From contig NZ_JAUSWX010000001.1 of the NCBI RefSeq assembly GCF_030815405.1, positions 806,001-870,000 on the forward strand: a DNA stretch of 64,000 nucleotides, given 5' to 3'. The notes beneath the pieces are model-generated. The model made no database searches. It was not told the DNA's origin and saw only the letters and a program-made list of their open reading frames with translations. The number at the start of each line of letters is the position of its first letter. Positions within the stretch are counted from its first letter, which is position 1. This document shows positions 43,131 through 51,710 of this stretch, piece after piece. The DNA comes from Agromyces albus (GTDB taxonomy: Bacteria; Actinomycetota; Actinomycetes; Actinomycetales; Microbacteriaceae). The position numbers and the translations under genes are program-made.

Positions 43131-43888
43131 TTGAATCGACTCAAGATGTCGCCGCGCGGGTTCAGGTTGGTCCGTTCCAAGTGGCCGATCTTTCGCGAAG
43201 TGCAGTTGTAGACGCCCTCAGCGGCCAGCCAGGACGTCGAGTTGTTGCCTACGCCCTTCATATCGGTGGACTCAACGATCGGGGAGATCAACGATTCGTT
43301 GACACAATGAACGCGGCGGATTTCACGTACGCGGACGGCGCTGCGGTTGTTCTGCTGGCAAAGCTTGCTGGGGCTCGCGAAATGGAGCGCTCTGCAACCA
43401 CTGACATCGGGTTGGTGACCATCAAGGCACTCGGTGAGGGCCTTGGCCGCAAGGCTCGGGTAGCACTAATCGGGGGGCCGCCTGAGCTCGTGGAACGCGC
43501 ACGGCCTGCAATCGAGGAGCGAGCAGGGGCTGTGGTTGTTTATGCTACCCACGGCTACCATGATGACTACGCAACGGTGCTTGGTGAGATTCGTCTAGCC
43601 AAACCGGACGTCCTGATTGTTGGAATGGGGATGCCGCGTGAGGCTCTGTGGGTCGAGAGTTATCGACATGATCTTCCTCAGGCACTGATCCTGACGTGCG
43701 GCGGCTGGCTCGGATTTTTGGCGGGCGACGAAGTACGTGCTCCCGGTTGGATGCAACGCAGCGGTCTCGAGTGGATGTACCGGCTGAGCCAAGCCCCGAC
43801 CCGGCTGTTCAGACGCTATGCGCTCGGCATCGCCACCGTGTGCGCACTCGTTCCAGAGCAGTTTGTTAGAAGTCGGGAGTCCCGATGA
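43127..43888 (+). CDS. WecG/TagA/CpsF-family glycosyltransferase
   Basis: This 253-residue GT26 enzyme has the family motifs YALHIGGLND, ADGAAVVLLAKLAG, VALIGGPPELVERA, KPDVLIVGMGMPREALWV and LTCGGWLGFLAG with a late GLEWMYRLSQAPTRLFRRY. Members add a hexosamine or mannosamine-type sugar to lipid-linked intermediates. GTG 43127 overlaps the previous gene by four bases. Confidence 0.9.
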   Translation: MIESTQDVAARVQVGPFQVADLSRSAVVDALSGQPGRRVVAYALHIGGLNDRGDQRFVDTMNAADFTYADGAAVVLLAKLAGAREMERSATTDIGLVTIKALGEGLGRKARVALIGGPPELVERARPAIEERAGAVVVYATHGYHDDYATVLGEIRLAKPDVLIVGMGMPREALWVESYRHDLPQALILTCGGWLGFLAGDEVRAPGWMQRSGLEWMYRLSQAPTRLFRRYALGIATVCALVPEQFVRSRESR

Positions 43889-45261
43889 ATGGCCGGGAGA
43901 GTGCGGACGGATTCTTTGGACGATTCGCCGTTGCCGCTGTGGCCGCATATCCCGTCCTATGGGTGCTCGGCGGGGCAGGCGCCTTCTGGATCTTGCTTGC
44001 CATCCCCGCTGTCGTGTATCTCCTTCAAAATAGAATCCCTGCTGTCGCTTGGTTGTCAATCTCGGTTGCGCTTTGCCTTCTACTCTCCTGGCCGATAGGG
44101 ATCGTGCAGTTCGGCTTCCAGGCGGGTCGAAGCTTCTCATTGCTCGCGAACGTCGCCGTGTGGCTGGTCGTCGCGGCCCTCCTGAGCGTCGCATATCGTT
44201 CGGCTGCATTGGATCGGATGCGAGAATCCGTCGCGATTGTTTGTGCCGTTCAGGGTGCTCTTATCTTCGTGTCCAGTCAGGTCTTTCCTGCACGCCTGCC
44301 TATCCCGATCTTTGGCCATTCTGAACAGCTCGGCGCGGGGTTCGCCGCTTTTGGAAGGAACACGCTCTACCAACCGGGTTGGCTCGGTGAGATCACGTTT
44401 CGCTCCGCCGGCATCATGGCTCAGCCAACTTGGAGCGGCGCAATAGCAGCCATCGGTATCGCGGCGAGTGTGCCTCTGATCGCGCAGCGGGGACGACGTG
44501 TCTTGGGTCTGTTGGGTGTATTGGGCAGCTTCGTGGCCATCGACCTAGCACTCTCACGATCCGTATCGGTCTGTCTGGTCCTGGCGTTGGTTGTAGGACT
44601 TGTTGTTCACCTACGGAATAGGTCTCCACTCGCTTTCTTCACTGCAGTGACCCTTGGCTCCATTGGGATCACGATCGTGTTGATCACGAAATGGGCCGCT
44701 CTGGTGGAATTTGTGTTCGATCTCAACGCTCAACGCGCAGGATCGCTTGATGCGCGGGGTGCGATCTACAGTCGAACACTCGAACTGATTGCAGTGCTTC
44801 CGATCCCAATACTTGGGTACGGCATCAAGCCGCAAGAGAGTGACTTGGTTGCAAGTGTCGCCACCCACTCGACTTTGCTTGGACTGCTGTTCCGAGGTGG
44901 CGTCCTTGCTCTCGCCGCGTTTCTTCTCCTTTGCGGGTACATCTTGTGGGCAGCGTACAAAGCACGCAATGGCTATGCGTTCGGAATCATGGTGTTTGTA
45001 CTTGGCTGGTCGGTTCTTGAAGATCTCGACCCCGGTCACTTGGTGCCTCTCGGGCTCGTTATCGCATGGGTCTCGATCCTCAGAAAGAGGGAGGTCCTAC
45101 CCGGAGCTGCTCCTGAAACTGAGGCGCGATCGCGCCCACTTGGAGGACCGCGGTCCAGGCTCAGATCGACGCCAGCACGAAGGTCGGCCCAACCAGTGCG
45201 AGACAGGAGACCAGTTCGCGGGGCAACGCGCCACGGCTTTGGACGTAGGGGGGCTTGGTAG
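43885..45261 (+). CDS. O-antigen/exopolysaccharide polymerase (Wzy-like), altered C-terminus
   Basis: This 458-residue protein has about ten membrane segments and a periplasmic loop in the second half (LDARGAIYSRTLELIAVLPIPILGYGIKPQ), as in Wzy polymerases and ligases. ATG 43885 overlaps the previous gene. The last 50 residues or so are Arg/Pro-rich and unlike a membrane protein. From about 45165 this tail is read antisense through an IS30-family remnant, so the original C-terminus seems to have been replaced. It may still function if the last helices suffice. Confidence 0.8.
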   Translation: MNGRESADGFFGRFAVAAVAAYPVLWVLGGAGAFWILLAIPAVVYLLQNRIPAVAWLSISVALCLLLSWPIGIVQFGFQAGRSFSLLANVAVWLVVAALLSVAYRSAALDRMRESVAIVCAVQGALIFVSSQVFPARLPIPIFGHSEQLGAGFAAFGRNTLYQPGWLGEITFRSAGIMAQPTWSGAIAAIGIAASVPLIAQRGRRVLGLLGVLGSFVAIDLALSRSVSVCLVLALVVGLVVHLRNRSPLAFFTAVTLGSIGITIVLITKWAALVEFVFDLNAQRAGSLDARGAIYSRTLELIAVLPIPILGYGIKPQESDLVASVATHSTLLGLLFRGGVLALAAFLLLCGYILWAAYKARNGYAFGIMVFVLGWSVLEDLDPGHLVPLGLVIAWVSILRKREVLPGAAPETEARSRPLGGPRSRLRSTPARRSAQPVRDRRPVRGATRHGFGRRGAW

Positions 45262-45356
45262 ATCGCCTCGTGCGAGATCCGTACAGACTCATCATCCGGG
45301 ATGTCGATCAGCAGTCTGTTCGCGATTTGCTCTGGTGGGGCTTGTTCCGACCATTC
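45165..45356 (-). mobile_element. IS30-family transposase remnant
   Basis: On the minus strand the translation contains PPEQIANRLLIDIPDDES and VRISHEAIYQAPL, which match the conserved IS30 transposase stretch (SPEQIAxRL, ISHEAIYQ). A frameshift follows: in another frame GALPRELVSCL continues the match. Both ends of the element are missing. It overlaps the 3' end of wzy and abuts the duplicated DUF4012 fragment. Confidence 0.75.
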
Positions 45357-45383
45357 CATTTTGGCGGGAGCTGGCCTGGCACT

Positions 45384-45914
45384 GTGGTGCGCGCGACCTT
45401 CGCCGGAACGCCTGACTCTGGCTCCACCGAAGTTCGCGCCACGCCGATGATCAACGCCACCACCGTCACTCTCGCCGAGGCGACCTACGGCTGACCCCGA
45501 ACACGGATCGGGTGTGCGCCACGTGCGGCGTGTGTCGCCGTTCGACGGCCCGCTTACGCGGCGGAGGCGCCTCAAGTGGGCGGCGCACGTCACCCTTCCT
45601 GGTGTTAGGGGGCGCTTCCTGGTGTTAGGGGGCGCCCCGTCTCATGTGATCGGAGTTCGCGCTCGATTTGACAACGTCAGGCCCACCGGGCATCGTGTGA
45701 AGACGCCACGGGGCCAGCGTATTCGTGACCGGTGCGAATTTCTGCGGGATCGCCGAACTCGTGCTCGTGACCTCCTCGTAACCCATCGTGTTGTGGAGGG
45801 TCATCCGTGGCTGCCATCATGGCGACACGTGGCAACAACGGGGGCGCGGCCACAGGCTGCGTTTCGGGCAGGAGGAGCATTGGACCTGGTCGTTGCGAGC
45901 GAGGGAGCATATTG
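45384..45914 (+). pseudogene. Repeat copy B: DUF4012 tail, spacer, wzz start fused to a transferase tail
   Basis: Bases 45384-45494 encode a close copy of the last DUF4012 codons (VVRATFAGTP, STEVRATPMIN, then stop). The spacer with the TTGACA promoter (45668-45696) and the start of the wzz region (to about 45884) follow. There the match jumps: GALDLVVASEGAY with its stop resembles the end of the sugar transferases (LASEGAY at 41756). So everything between the wzz start and a transferase end has been deleted. None of these pieces is a working gene. Confidence 0.85.
45596..45635 (+). repeat. 20-bp exact tandem duplication
   Basis: TTCCTGGTGTTAGGGGGCGC is present twice in a row in the spacer of repeat copy B. 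It is absent from copy A and accounts for part of the extra length of copy B. Confidence 0.85.
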
Positions 45915-46988
45915 ATGCGCAGCGGTCGCATCGAAGTCGGCGCTCGCCGGCCAACCGAAGCTCACGGCGGCGAGGCCCGAAACATCCGAGTGCTCGAATC
46001 GGTGTCAGCACCCGCATCCACCACCAAGTTCATCGATCAGGTGGTGAGATTCGCTCCGTCGAACATCTCATTTCTCTACTTCGGGTGGCGTGCCGCACTG
46101 TTCTCTCGGTTCGACGTGTTTCATGTGCATTGGCCTGAGTTCCTGCTCAGGGCAGACAACCAGCTCATCGCAGCCGCGAAACAAATTCTGTTTCGTCTCT
46201 TCATCAGTCGACTTCGGCGACGCGGGACGCCAGTCGTCCGGACGCTGCACAATCTTCATCCGCACACACCCGGTACCAGATTAGAGGAGCGACTACTCGC
46301 CGAACTCGACAAGGTCACGACTGTGACTGTGCTATTGAACGAGTCGACCTCTATTGAACACTGGCGAAAAACCCTCACGATCTTGCATGGGCACTACGTC
46401 GACGTATTCGCGGAGCATCCCCGGTCGACACCGACGCGGGGAAGACTGGTCTATGCCGGTCGGATCGAGCCCTATAAGGGTGTGATCGACCTGTTGGACG
46501 CATTCTCGGAGGTTGATCAGGAGCAGCTGAGTGTGCGGATCGTTGGAGAGCCGAGCTCCGGGCTTGGCGAACAGATCACCTCGCGTATCCGCATCCTCAA
46601 GAACGCTAGCGCCGCGCTCGAGTTCGTCAGCGACAGTCAGATGGTCGCTGAGATCACGGCAGCGGAGCTAGTGGTGCTCCCGTATCGGGAAATGCATAAT
46701 TCCGGCGTGCTTCTCGTGGCGTTGTCGCTCGGTAAACCCGTTCTGGTACCTCGATCCGAGTCCAATCAACTCCTTGCGAACGAGGTCGGTGCTGACTGGG
46801 TGCTCCAATACGACGGCATGATCAGTGCCGAGATCATTCGGCGCGGTGTCGAGGACGCTCGCCGCACGGCGGGTCGCGTTCCCGACCTCTCGCGACGTGA
46901 TTGGGCGACAATCGCCTCCCGTTACGCGGATGTGTTCATGGATGCGATTTCCTCGAGTCATGAATTTGAACAGACGTTGGCGCGTTGA
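45915..46988 (+). CDS. Glycosyltransferase (GT-B fold)
   Basis: This 357-residue glycosyltransferase has an N-terminal region with FDVFHVHWPEFLL and VVRTLHNLHPH, then a donor domain with GRLVYAGRIEPYKGVIDLLDAF, VRIVGEP, and LVVLPYREMHNSGVLLVALSLGKPVL. GAGGGAG seven bases before ATG 45915 is part of the deleted transferase tail, so the scar has become this gene's ribosome-binding site. The sugar is unknown. Confidence 0.85.
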   Translation: MRSGRIEVGARRPTEAHGGEARNIRVLESVSAPASTTKFIDQVVRFAPSNISFLYFGWRAALFSRFDVFHVHWPEFLLRADNQLIAAAKQILFRLFISRLRRRGTPVVRTLHNLHPHTPGTRLEERLLAELDKVTTVTVLLNESTSIEHWRKTLTILHGHYVDVFAEHPRSTPTRGRLVYAGRIEPYKGVIDLLDAFSEVDQEQLSVRIVGEPSSGLGEQITSRIRILKNASAALEFVSDSQMVAEITAAELVVLPYREMHNSGVLLVALSLGKPVLVPRSESNQLLANEVGADWVLQYDGMISAEIIRRGVEDARRTAGRVPDLSRRDWATIASRYADVFMDAISSSHEFEQTLAR

Positions 46989-47076
46989 AGATCTTTGTGA
47001 AGGTTGCACGGGACCGAGTCCGCGCGACGGCGCCTATTAAGTCCCGAAACACCAAATAATGAGGAGAGCGCGAGAA

Positions 47077-48234
47077 ATGGTAGTAAAGGTCTTCGCTGCG
47101 GTTGCGGGTCAGCGCGACAACGTCGGGGATTCACTGCTTCGTCGACCGCTCCTCCGAGCCGCCGAGGGACTAGGTGAGCGGCACGTTCTAGTCGGGCCGA
47201 TGTCTGATGAATACGTTTCGAACCTCGATGTCCGCCCCGAGGATGTTGTCTACACGGATCGACGTAAGTGGCTGCTCAATCTAGCCAAATCCGCGGCGAG
47301 TTCGAAGATCCATCTGTTGCTGAATGCTGGAGAAGCGACGATCAATTCGCGGTACCTCCTGGACAGGCTAGTGATGCTGCCAATCTTTCTTCTCATTCGT
47401 ATTCGCCGCGGAAGCGTCGTTCAGACTGGCACGGGATTGCGCAACGTCGAGCACAACTCAATGTGGGTCACTCGCGTATTGCTCGGGATGGCTTCGGTTG
47501 TCACATGGCGCGATGATCAGTCCCGACGCGCGGTCGGGCTCGGTGGCGTACAGCCGGACTGGGGCTTCTTCGAAGGAGAACCAAGTGACATCATCGCGAG
47601 TCGCCAAAGCGTCGCGCGTGCTCGGCGCCTGGTGTTGAGCATTCGAGGCGATCGAACTCCGCCGAGCAAAGGCTGGATTGAACAGACCTGGGATGTTCTG
47701 AACGCTGAGGGCATTTCGGCTGTGGTTGTGTGTCAGGTGAGGCGCGACGAACCTCGTCTGCGTTGGCTTGCCGCGCAACTTGGTGCTGACTACGTTGGCT
47801 GGGACGCAGATGCCGACCACGCCGAGCAGGAGGCACAGGTACGCGCAGTCTATGCGGGCGCGACTTGGGTCGTGTCAGACAGGCTCCACGTCCTCGTCGC
47901 CGCTGTCACGGAAGGATGCGTCATCCTGCCATGGCTTCCCGATCGCGGCGAAAAGCTCGCACGTACGCTAGCGGGGGCCGGCATGACATACGACTTTGCG
48001 AGAGCCCTCCCGAGAGCATTTGAACGGAACAGCAGCTTCTCAGGTCAACACCCTGAGAGCAGTAGAGCGGTCTCGGAATCAACTTGCACAACTCATTACG
48101 ACCATTCGCGCCGCAATGGGGGAGACCACGTCCAAGGGAGCACAATCCTCGCGTCGACGCGGTTCCGACGAGCCACGGCGGCTCCGGACCCGTCGGCGAG
48201 AAGCTCTCAAGAAGGGCGAGTTCACCCATCCTGA
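47077..48234 (+). CDS. Polysaccharide pyruvyl transferase family protein, frameshifted C-terminus possible
   Basis: This 385-residue protein matches the pyruvyl-transferase (WcaK/CsaB-like) fold: an N-terminal AVAGQRDNVGDSLLRRPLL, a middle RRLVLSIRGDRTPPS, and DRLHVLVAAVTEGC near the end. Members add pyruvate ketals to glycans. ATG 47077 is chosen because GAGGAGAG lies eight bases upstream; ATG 47059 is possible. After about residue 315 the translation becomes unlike the family, while frame 2 (47996-48268) has a better tail, LRAVERSRNQLAQLITTIRAAM. A frameshift near 48000-48040 is therefore suspected. Confidence 0.75.
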   Translation: MVVKVFAAVAGQRDNVGDSLLRRPLLRAAEGLGERHVLVGPMSDEYVSNLDVRPEDVVYTDRRKWLLNLAKSAASSKIHLLLNAGEATINSRYLLDRLVMLPIFLLIRIRRGSVVQTGTGLRNVEHNSMWVTRVLLGMASVVTWRDDQSRRAVGLGGVQPDWGFFEGEPSDIIASRQSVARARRLVLSIRGDRTPPSKGWIEQTWDVLNAEGISAVVVCQVRRDEPRLRWLAAQLGADYVGWDADADHAEQEAQVRAVYAGATWVVSDRLHVLVAAVTEGCVILPWLPDRGEKLARTLAGAGMTYDFARALPRAFERNSSFSGQHPESSRAVSESTCTTHYDHSRRNGGDHVQGSTILASTRFRRATAAPDPSARSSQEGRVHPS

Positions 48235-48412
48235 CTATGACCGAGAGACTCGGAGCGGCCGCTTCTAGAAGCGCTGTCCTAGTAAATGTTCGGACAGACC
48301 TGACGAATACTCGTGCAGTTGGCGTCCGTGGTGGTGCTGATACCTGGAACGCGCTTTCGGCAGGAGCGGGTCCGCGTGTGTCTAGGAACGAGCCTGGACC
48401 GTGTGGCGGGTT

Positions 48413-48612
48413 GCTCATAGAAGTCTCGCGGGTCGGGACCGCGACCGGCGTGATCTCGTCCAGCCGCAGCAGCCGGGCAAAGTGCACCGCGTCTTTCGCG
48501 TCGGTTTTCACCCGATCGACAGACGGTCTTTGCAGTTTCGAGGGCGTCACGACCTCGCACCGGATCCCACCCCTGCCGGTAACCCACGAACATCTGTGAG
48601 CGAGGCCCGGCC
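48413..48612 (-). mobile_element. IS110-family transposase remnant
   Basis: The minus-strand translation has CEVVTPSKLQR and DRVKTDAKDAVHFARLLRLDEITPVAVP, the conserved DEDD-transposase stretch of IS110 elements. It is cut at both ends. The rest of 48269-48637 holds no recognisable gene. Confidence 0.75.
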
Positions 48613-48637
48613 CGCAATCACGGTCACTACAAACCGT

Positions 48638-49435
48638 CTAGTGCGGGGATCTTCTCCACCATAGATCCGTTGGGAAGGCACCGAGCAGCTGCATCGGATC
48701 CCATTCGGGCGGTGGGCATCCCCCCATTCTTACGGCTGAATCGACGTTCGGCGCAAACGCTCCAGGCTCGCGTCCGGTCCCTAGATAGTAGTCGTCGTAC
48801 TTGAATCTGGGCTCGGTGCTCGAGGTCACCAAGCGCGCAGGTATCCCGAGACTCTCAGCGATCACCACTCCGTGGAGCGAACTGCCCACGACCATCCGCG
48901 ACGCTGCGATTCTCCCGAGTACGTGCCAGACGTTTGCTTGAGGGTTTACGACGTCTGGATGATGCCTGCTCGCCACGTAGTCGTGAAGGTTGGGTACAAC
49001 GGCAAGGTCGCTTGGTGCGTGGCCATGAGCAAGTTCTTCACGCGACCACAGGTAACCGATGAGAAGACCAGGATCACCGTAGACTTCGGGTGCCGTGATG
49101 CCCTCTTGCGCAAGATAACTACGCGTCAGCGGTCCTCTCACCGCTCTGACATCGAGAGACGCATACGGCAGCGGCTCGGCGACGGATTTTCCGTTGGCAC
49201 CTGTGCCCCAGACCACGTCCCCGTCGCGGGCTAAACGGAGGATCGAGCCGACTGCGACGAGGCGACGTCGATCGGTGGGTTCCTTAAGCCCCAGACGTTC
49301 CGTAATCCGCTGGACGATGAGCGGGCCAAGTATATCGCCGAAGTTGTTGACGGGGCGGCGGACGGGTAAAGCACGTCCTAGCAGACCGGGGAATGCAGGG
49401 CGGCGCGGATTCCAATGAATGACTTCAACTGCCAC
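48638..49435 (-). CDS. Polysaccharide pyruvyl transferase family protein
   Basis: This 265-residue protein is of the short pyruvyl-transferase type, with VNNFGDILGPLIVQRITE at the N-terminus, GTGANGKSVAEPLPYASLDVRAVRGPLT, YGDPGLLIGYLW, and MVVGSSLHGVVIAESLGIPAR. It runs opposite to the rest of the cassette. It ends beside the IS110 remnant, so it probably came in or was inverted during a rearrangement. Close in layout to the protein at 52615-53415. Confidence 0.85.
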   Translation of the reverse strand: MAVEVIHWNPRRPAFPGLLGRALPVRRPVNNFGDILGPLIVQRITERLGLKEPTDRRRLVAVGSILRLARDGDVVWGTGANGKSVAEPLPYASLDVRAVRGPLTRSYLAQEGITAPEVYGDPGLLIGYLWSREELAHGHAPSDLAVVPNLHDYVASRHHPDVVNPQANVWHVLGRIAASRMVVGSSLHGVVIAESLGIPARLVTSSTEPRFKYDDYYLGTGREPGAFAPNVDSAVRMGGCPPPEWDPMQLLGAFPTDLWWRRSPH

Positions 49436-49437
49436 GA

Positions 49438-49824
49438 TCAGGCCATCGCCTGTCTGGTCAGTTCTGCTGAGACGCTCTGGGTGGCAACGACGAGCGCGCG
49501 AAGCTCGCCAAGGTTCGCAGTAGCGGCTTCGGCTTCCAGCACGGTGACTGTCTCCGCAGCGGTCTGATCAAGCTGCTCGGTGGCGAGTGCCTTGACCGCG
49601 TCGATGACAGACTCACGAGGCTTTGTCGACCACTTGAGACCAATTGAGTCGAGGTGCCCGCTCATCTTCTCAGTCGTCCCTTCGCACGAGCCGAGCGGCA
49701 TTGCGCCCTCAGCGGCCGCGATGATGAGCCCCTGCAGGCGGTCGCTCTGCATCAGGCGCATTCCCGCGTACTCGTGCGTGACTCGCGCCTCCTGCTCAAC
49801 ACCCTTCGCAGCGCCGATCTGCAT
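49438..49824 (-). pseudogene. Unrecognised gene remnant
   Basis: This frame of 128 codons ends three bases before the pyruvyl-transferase gene. It reads MQIGAAKGVEQEARVTHEYAGMRL, then LGSCEGTTEKMSGHLDSIGLKW and a helical Ala/Glu-rich end. It looks like the C-terminal part of a glycan-related protein, but I cannot name it. No ribosome-binding site precedes its ATG, and a convincing N-terminal half is missing, so a 5'-truncated remnant is the best reading. Confidence 0.45.
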
Positions 49825-49869
49825 ATGAGTGGCGCATGTCGTACTTTGCCGCGGGCGCGCGGGTGGCAT

Positions 49870-50240
49870 GCAACGCGGTGATCTCCGGAAGTCGCGGAGG
49901 CTGGTCCGAGGGCGGCTGAATCAAACTCGTGCTCCCTGTGTCCCGGTCGACTAATCACAGACTCACATTACCGTCGTCAGTTCTGTGCCAACGCTGGGTG
50001 CCACGAATCTCGTTGCAGGTCCGTTCGTCCGGTCCGATAGTGTTTGTGATCGAGTGGCGCACATGATCGTGAGTCACAGATCGCATCGGCGCGCCGCTCG
50101 CATCGATGGCAAGAATTCCTTGCCCGACGCGAAAGGGCAGCGCCGATGGTTAGAGTCCGAAGTGACATCACGATGCGCCGTCTGAGCGGCGTGCTTCAAC
50201 CTGCTGTAGAACCCTGGCTCGACTCCGAGGGTCACCGAGC
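49870..50240. other. Intergenic stretch without a recognised gene
   Basis: Both strands hold only short frames with mixed codon use. The stretch separates the minus-strand pair from the flippase gene and must contain their divergent promoters. I see no clear -35/-10 pair. It is probably rearrangement debris plus promoters. Confidence 0.5.
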
Positions 50241-51710
50241 GTGACGGATGACTCGCTCTCACGGCGCACAGCTTCGGGCGTGCTGTGGACGGCGGTGGAG
50301 CGGTGGGGGAGTCGGACTCTCGCGTTGGTGGTGTTCTCAGTCCTGGGCCGCCTTCTCGCCCCGGAAGCCTTCGGCCTAGTCGCAATTGTGACGGCGTTTA
50401 TGGCTGTGTTCGCGGTGTTCGTCGAATACGGTTTCGCGCAGTCTCTCGTGCAGCGTGAGACCGTTCGTTCGATCGACATATGGACATCCTTTTGGACGTC
50501 GCTCGTGCTTGGGCTCGTCATGTACGGGTTGGTCTGGGCAGCTACGCCGCTCATAGTCCTCATATACCGCGAGCCGGCTCTCACCGAACTTATTCCCGTC
50601 GCGGGATTGGTATTGATTTTTTCCGGACTATCGTCCGTACCGGCCGCCGTGCTCCAGCGCGAGCTCAGCTTCAGACCACTCGCCGCGCGTCAACTGACGG
50701 GTGCAATCGTTGGTTCGGCCGTTGCCCTGATTCTGGCCCTTCTCGGCGCTGGCGTGTGGGCTCTTGTGATCCAGCCAGTTGCGATGGCACTTGCTGGAAC
50801 AGTGACGTTATGGATTGCCGCACGATGGGTGCCGAGGCTTGAGTTCTCGTTCGCGTCTCTTAGAGCTTCCTGGGCGTTTAGCGTCCAAGTCGTCATGATC
50901 GAGCTCCTGAATGCTTTGCAATCCAACGTCGACAAATTCATCGTGGGATTCTTCTTCACTCCAGCACAACTCGGCTATTACTTCCTTGGCCAACGGGTCC
51001 TCACGATCCTCATGGAGATTGTTGCGTCAGTTATGTCTAAGGTTTCGCTCTCCGCGCTTTCTCGAGTGCAGACCGATCACCAGCGCTTCCTTCAGTACTT
51101 CTATACGTTCACGTTCGCGAGTGCGGCAGCGGCGTTCCCGATATTCGGGCTGGTCACCGTGTTCGGTTATCCCCTGACAGCCTTTGTTTTCGGGCCAGGC
51201 TGGGAGGATGCGGTGCCGATCATGGCGCTACTGGCGCCATCCGCGGTTCTCGCCTCCGTGACCTTCTTCGACAAGAGTGCACTCCTCGCGAAAGGCCGCG
51301 GCGATGTCTCGCTGGGCGTCGCGGCTGGACAGTTCGTCTTCGGGACTGCAGTCTTGTTCGCGTCGGTGCCCTTCGGTCTGTATTCGGTCGCCGCGGGCAG
51401 AAGCATCAGACAGTTCCTGTATTGGCCCGTTCGGATACTCGCCTTGAAGAGACACTCCGGCGTGGTTCCGCGCGAATACCTGCAGCGCTTCGTTGCCCCA
51501 ACGGTCGGTATAGTGGCGCTCGTAGGTGGCGGCCTTCTACTTCAGTTGACGCCGTGGGCCGACGCGCCGCTACCGATGCTTTCCTTTGTTCTCCCGGCAG
51601 GCGTGATCGTGTCCGGTTTGTACATTGCCATCGTCGCCTTGATCGCTCGACGGCAGATCAGGCAAATCCTTGCGATCCTGCGGCGACCGAAAGGCAACGG
51701 CACCGAGTGA
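50241..51710 (+). CDS. Wzx-type polysaccharide flippase
   Basis: This 489-residue membrane protein has 12-14 helices and the start of the MATE/PST superfamily: SRRTASGVLWTAVERWGSRTLALVVFSVLGRLLAPEAFGLVAIV. Further features are a central NVDKFIVGFFFTPAQLGYYFLGQRV and late FGPGWEDAVPIMALLAPSAV. It flips the lipid-linked repeat unit to the outer face for Wzy. GTG 50241 is the start. Its last base overlaps the next ATG. Confidence 0.9.
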   Translation: MTDDSLSRRTASGVLWTAVERWGSRTLALVVFSVLGRLLAPEAFGLVAIVTAFMAVFAVFVEYGFAQSLVQRETVRSIDIWTSFWTSLVLGLVMYGLVWAATPLIVLIYREPALTELIPVAGLVLIFSGLSSVPAAVLQRELSFRPLAARQLTGAIVGSAVALILALLGAGVWALVIQPVAMALAGTVTLWIAARWVPRLEFSFASLRASWAFSVQVVMIELLNALQSNVDKFIVGFFFTPAQLGYYFLGQRVLTILMEIVASVMSKVSLSALSRVQTDHQRFLQYFYTFTFASAAAAFPIFGLVTVFGYPLTAFVFGPGWEDAVPIMALLAPSAVLASVTFFDKSALLAKGRGDVSLGVAAGQFVFGTAVLFASVPFGLYSVAAGRSIRQFLYWPVRILALKRHSGVVPREYLQRFVAPTVGIVALVGGGLLLQLTPWADAPLPMLSFVLPAGVIVSGLYIAIVALIARRQIRQILAILRRPKGNGTE

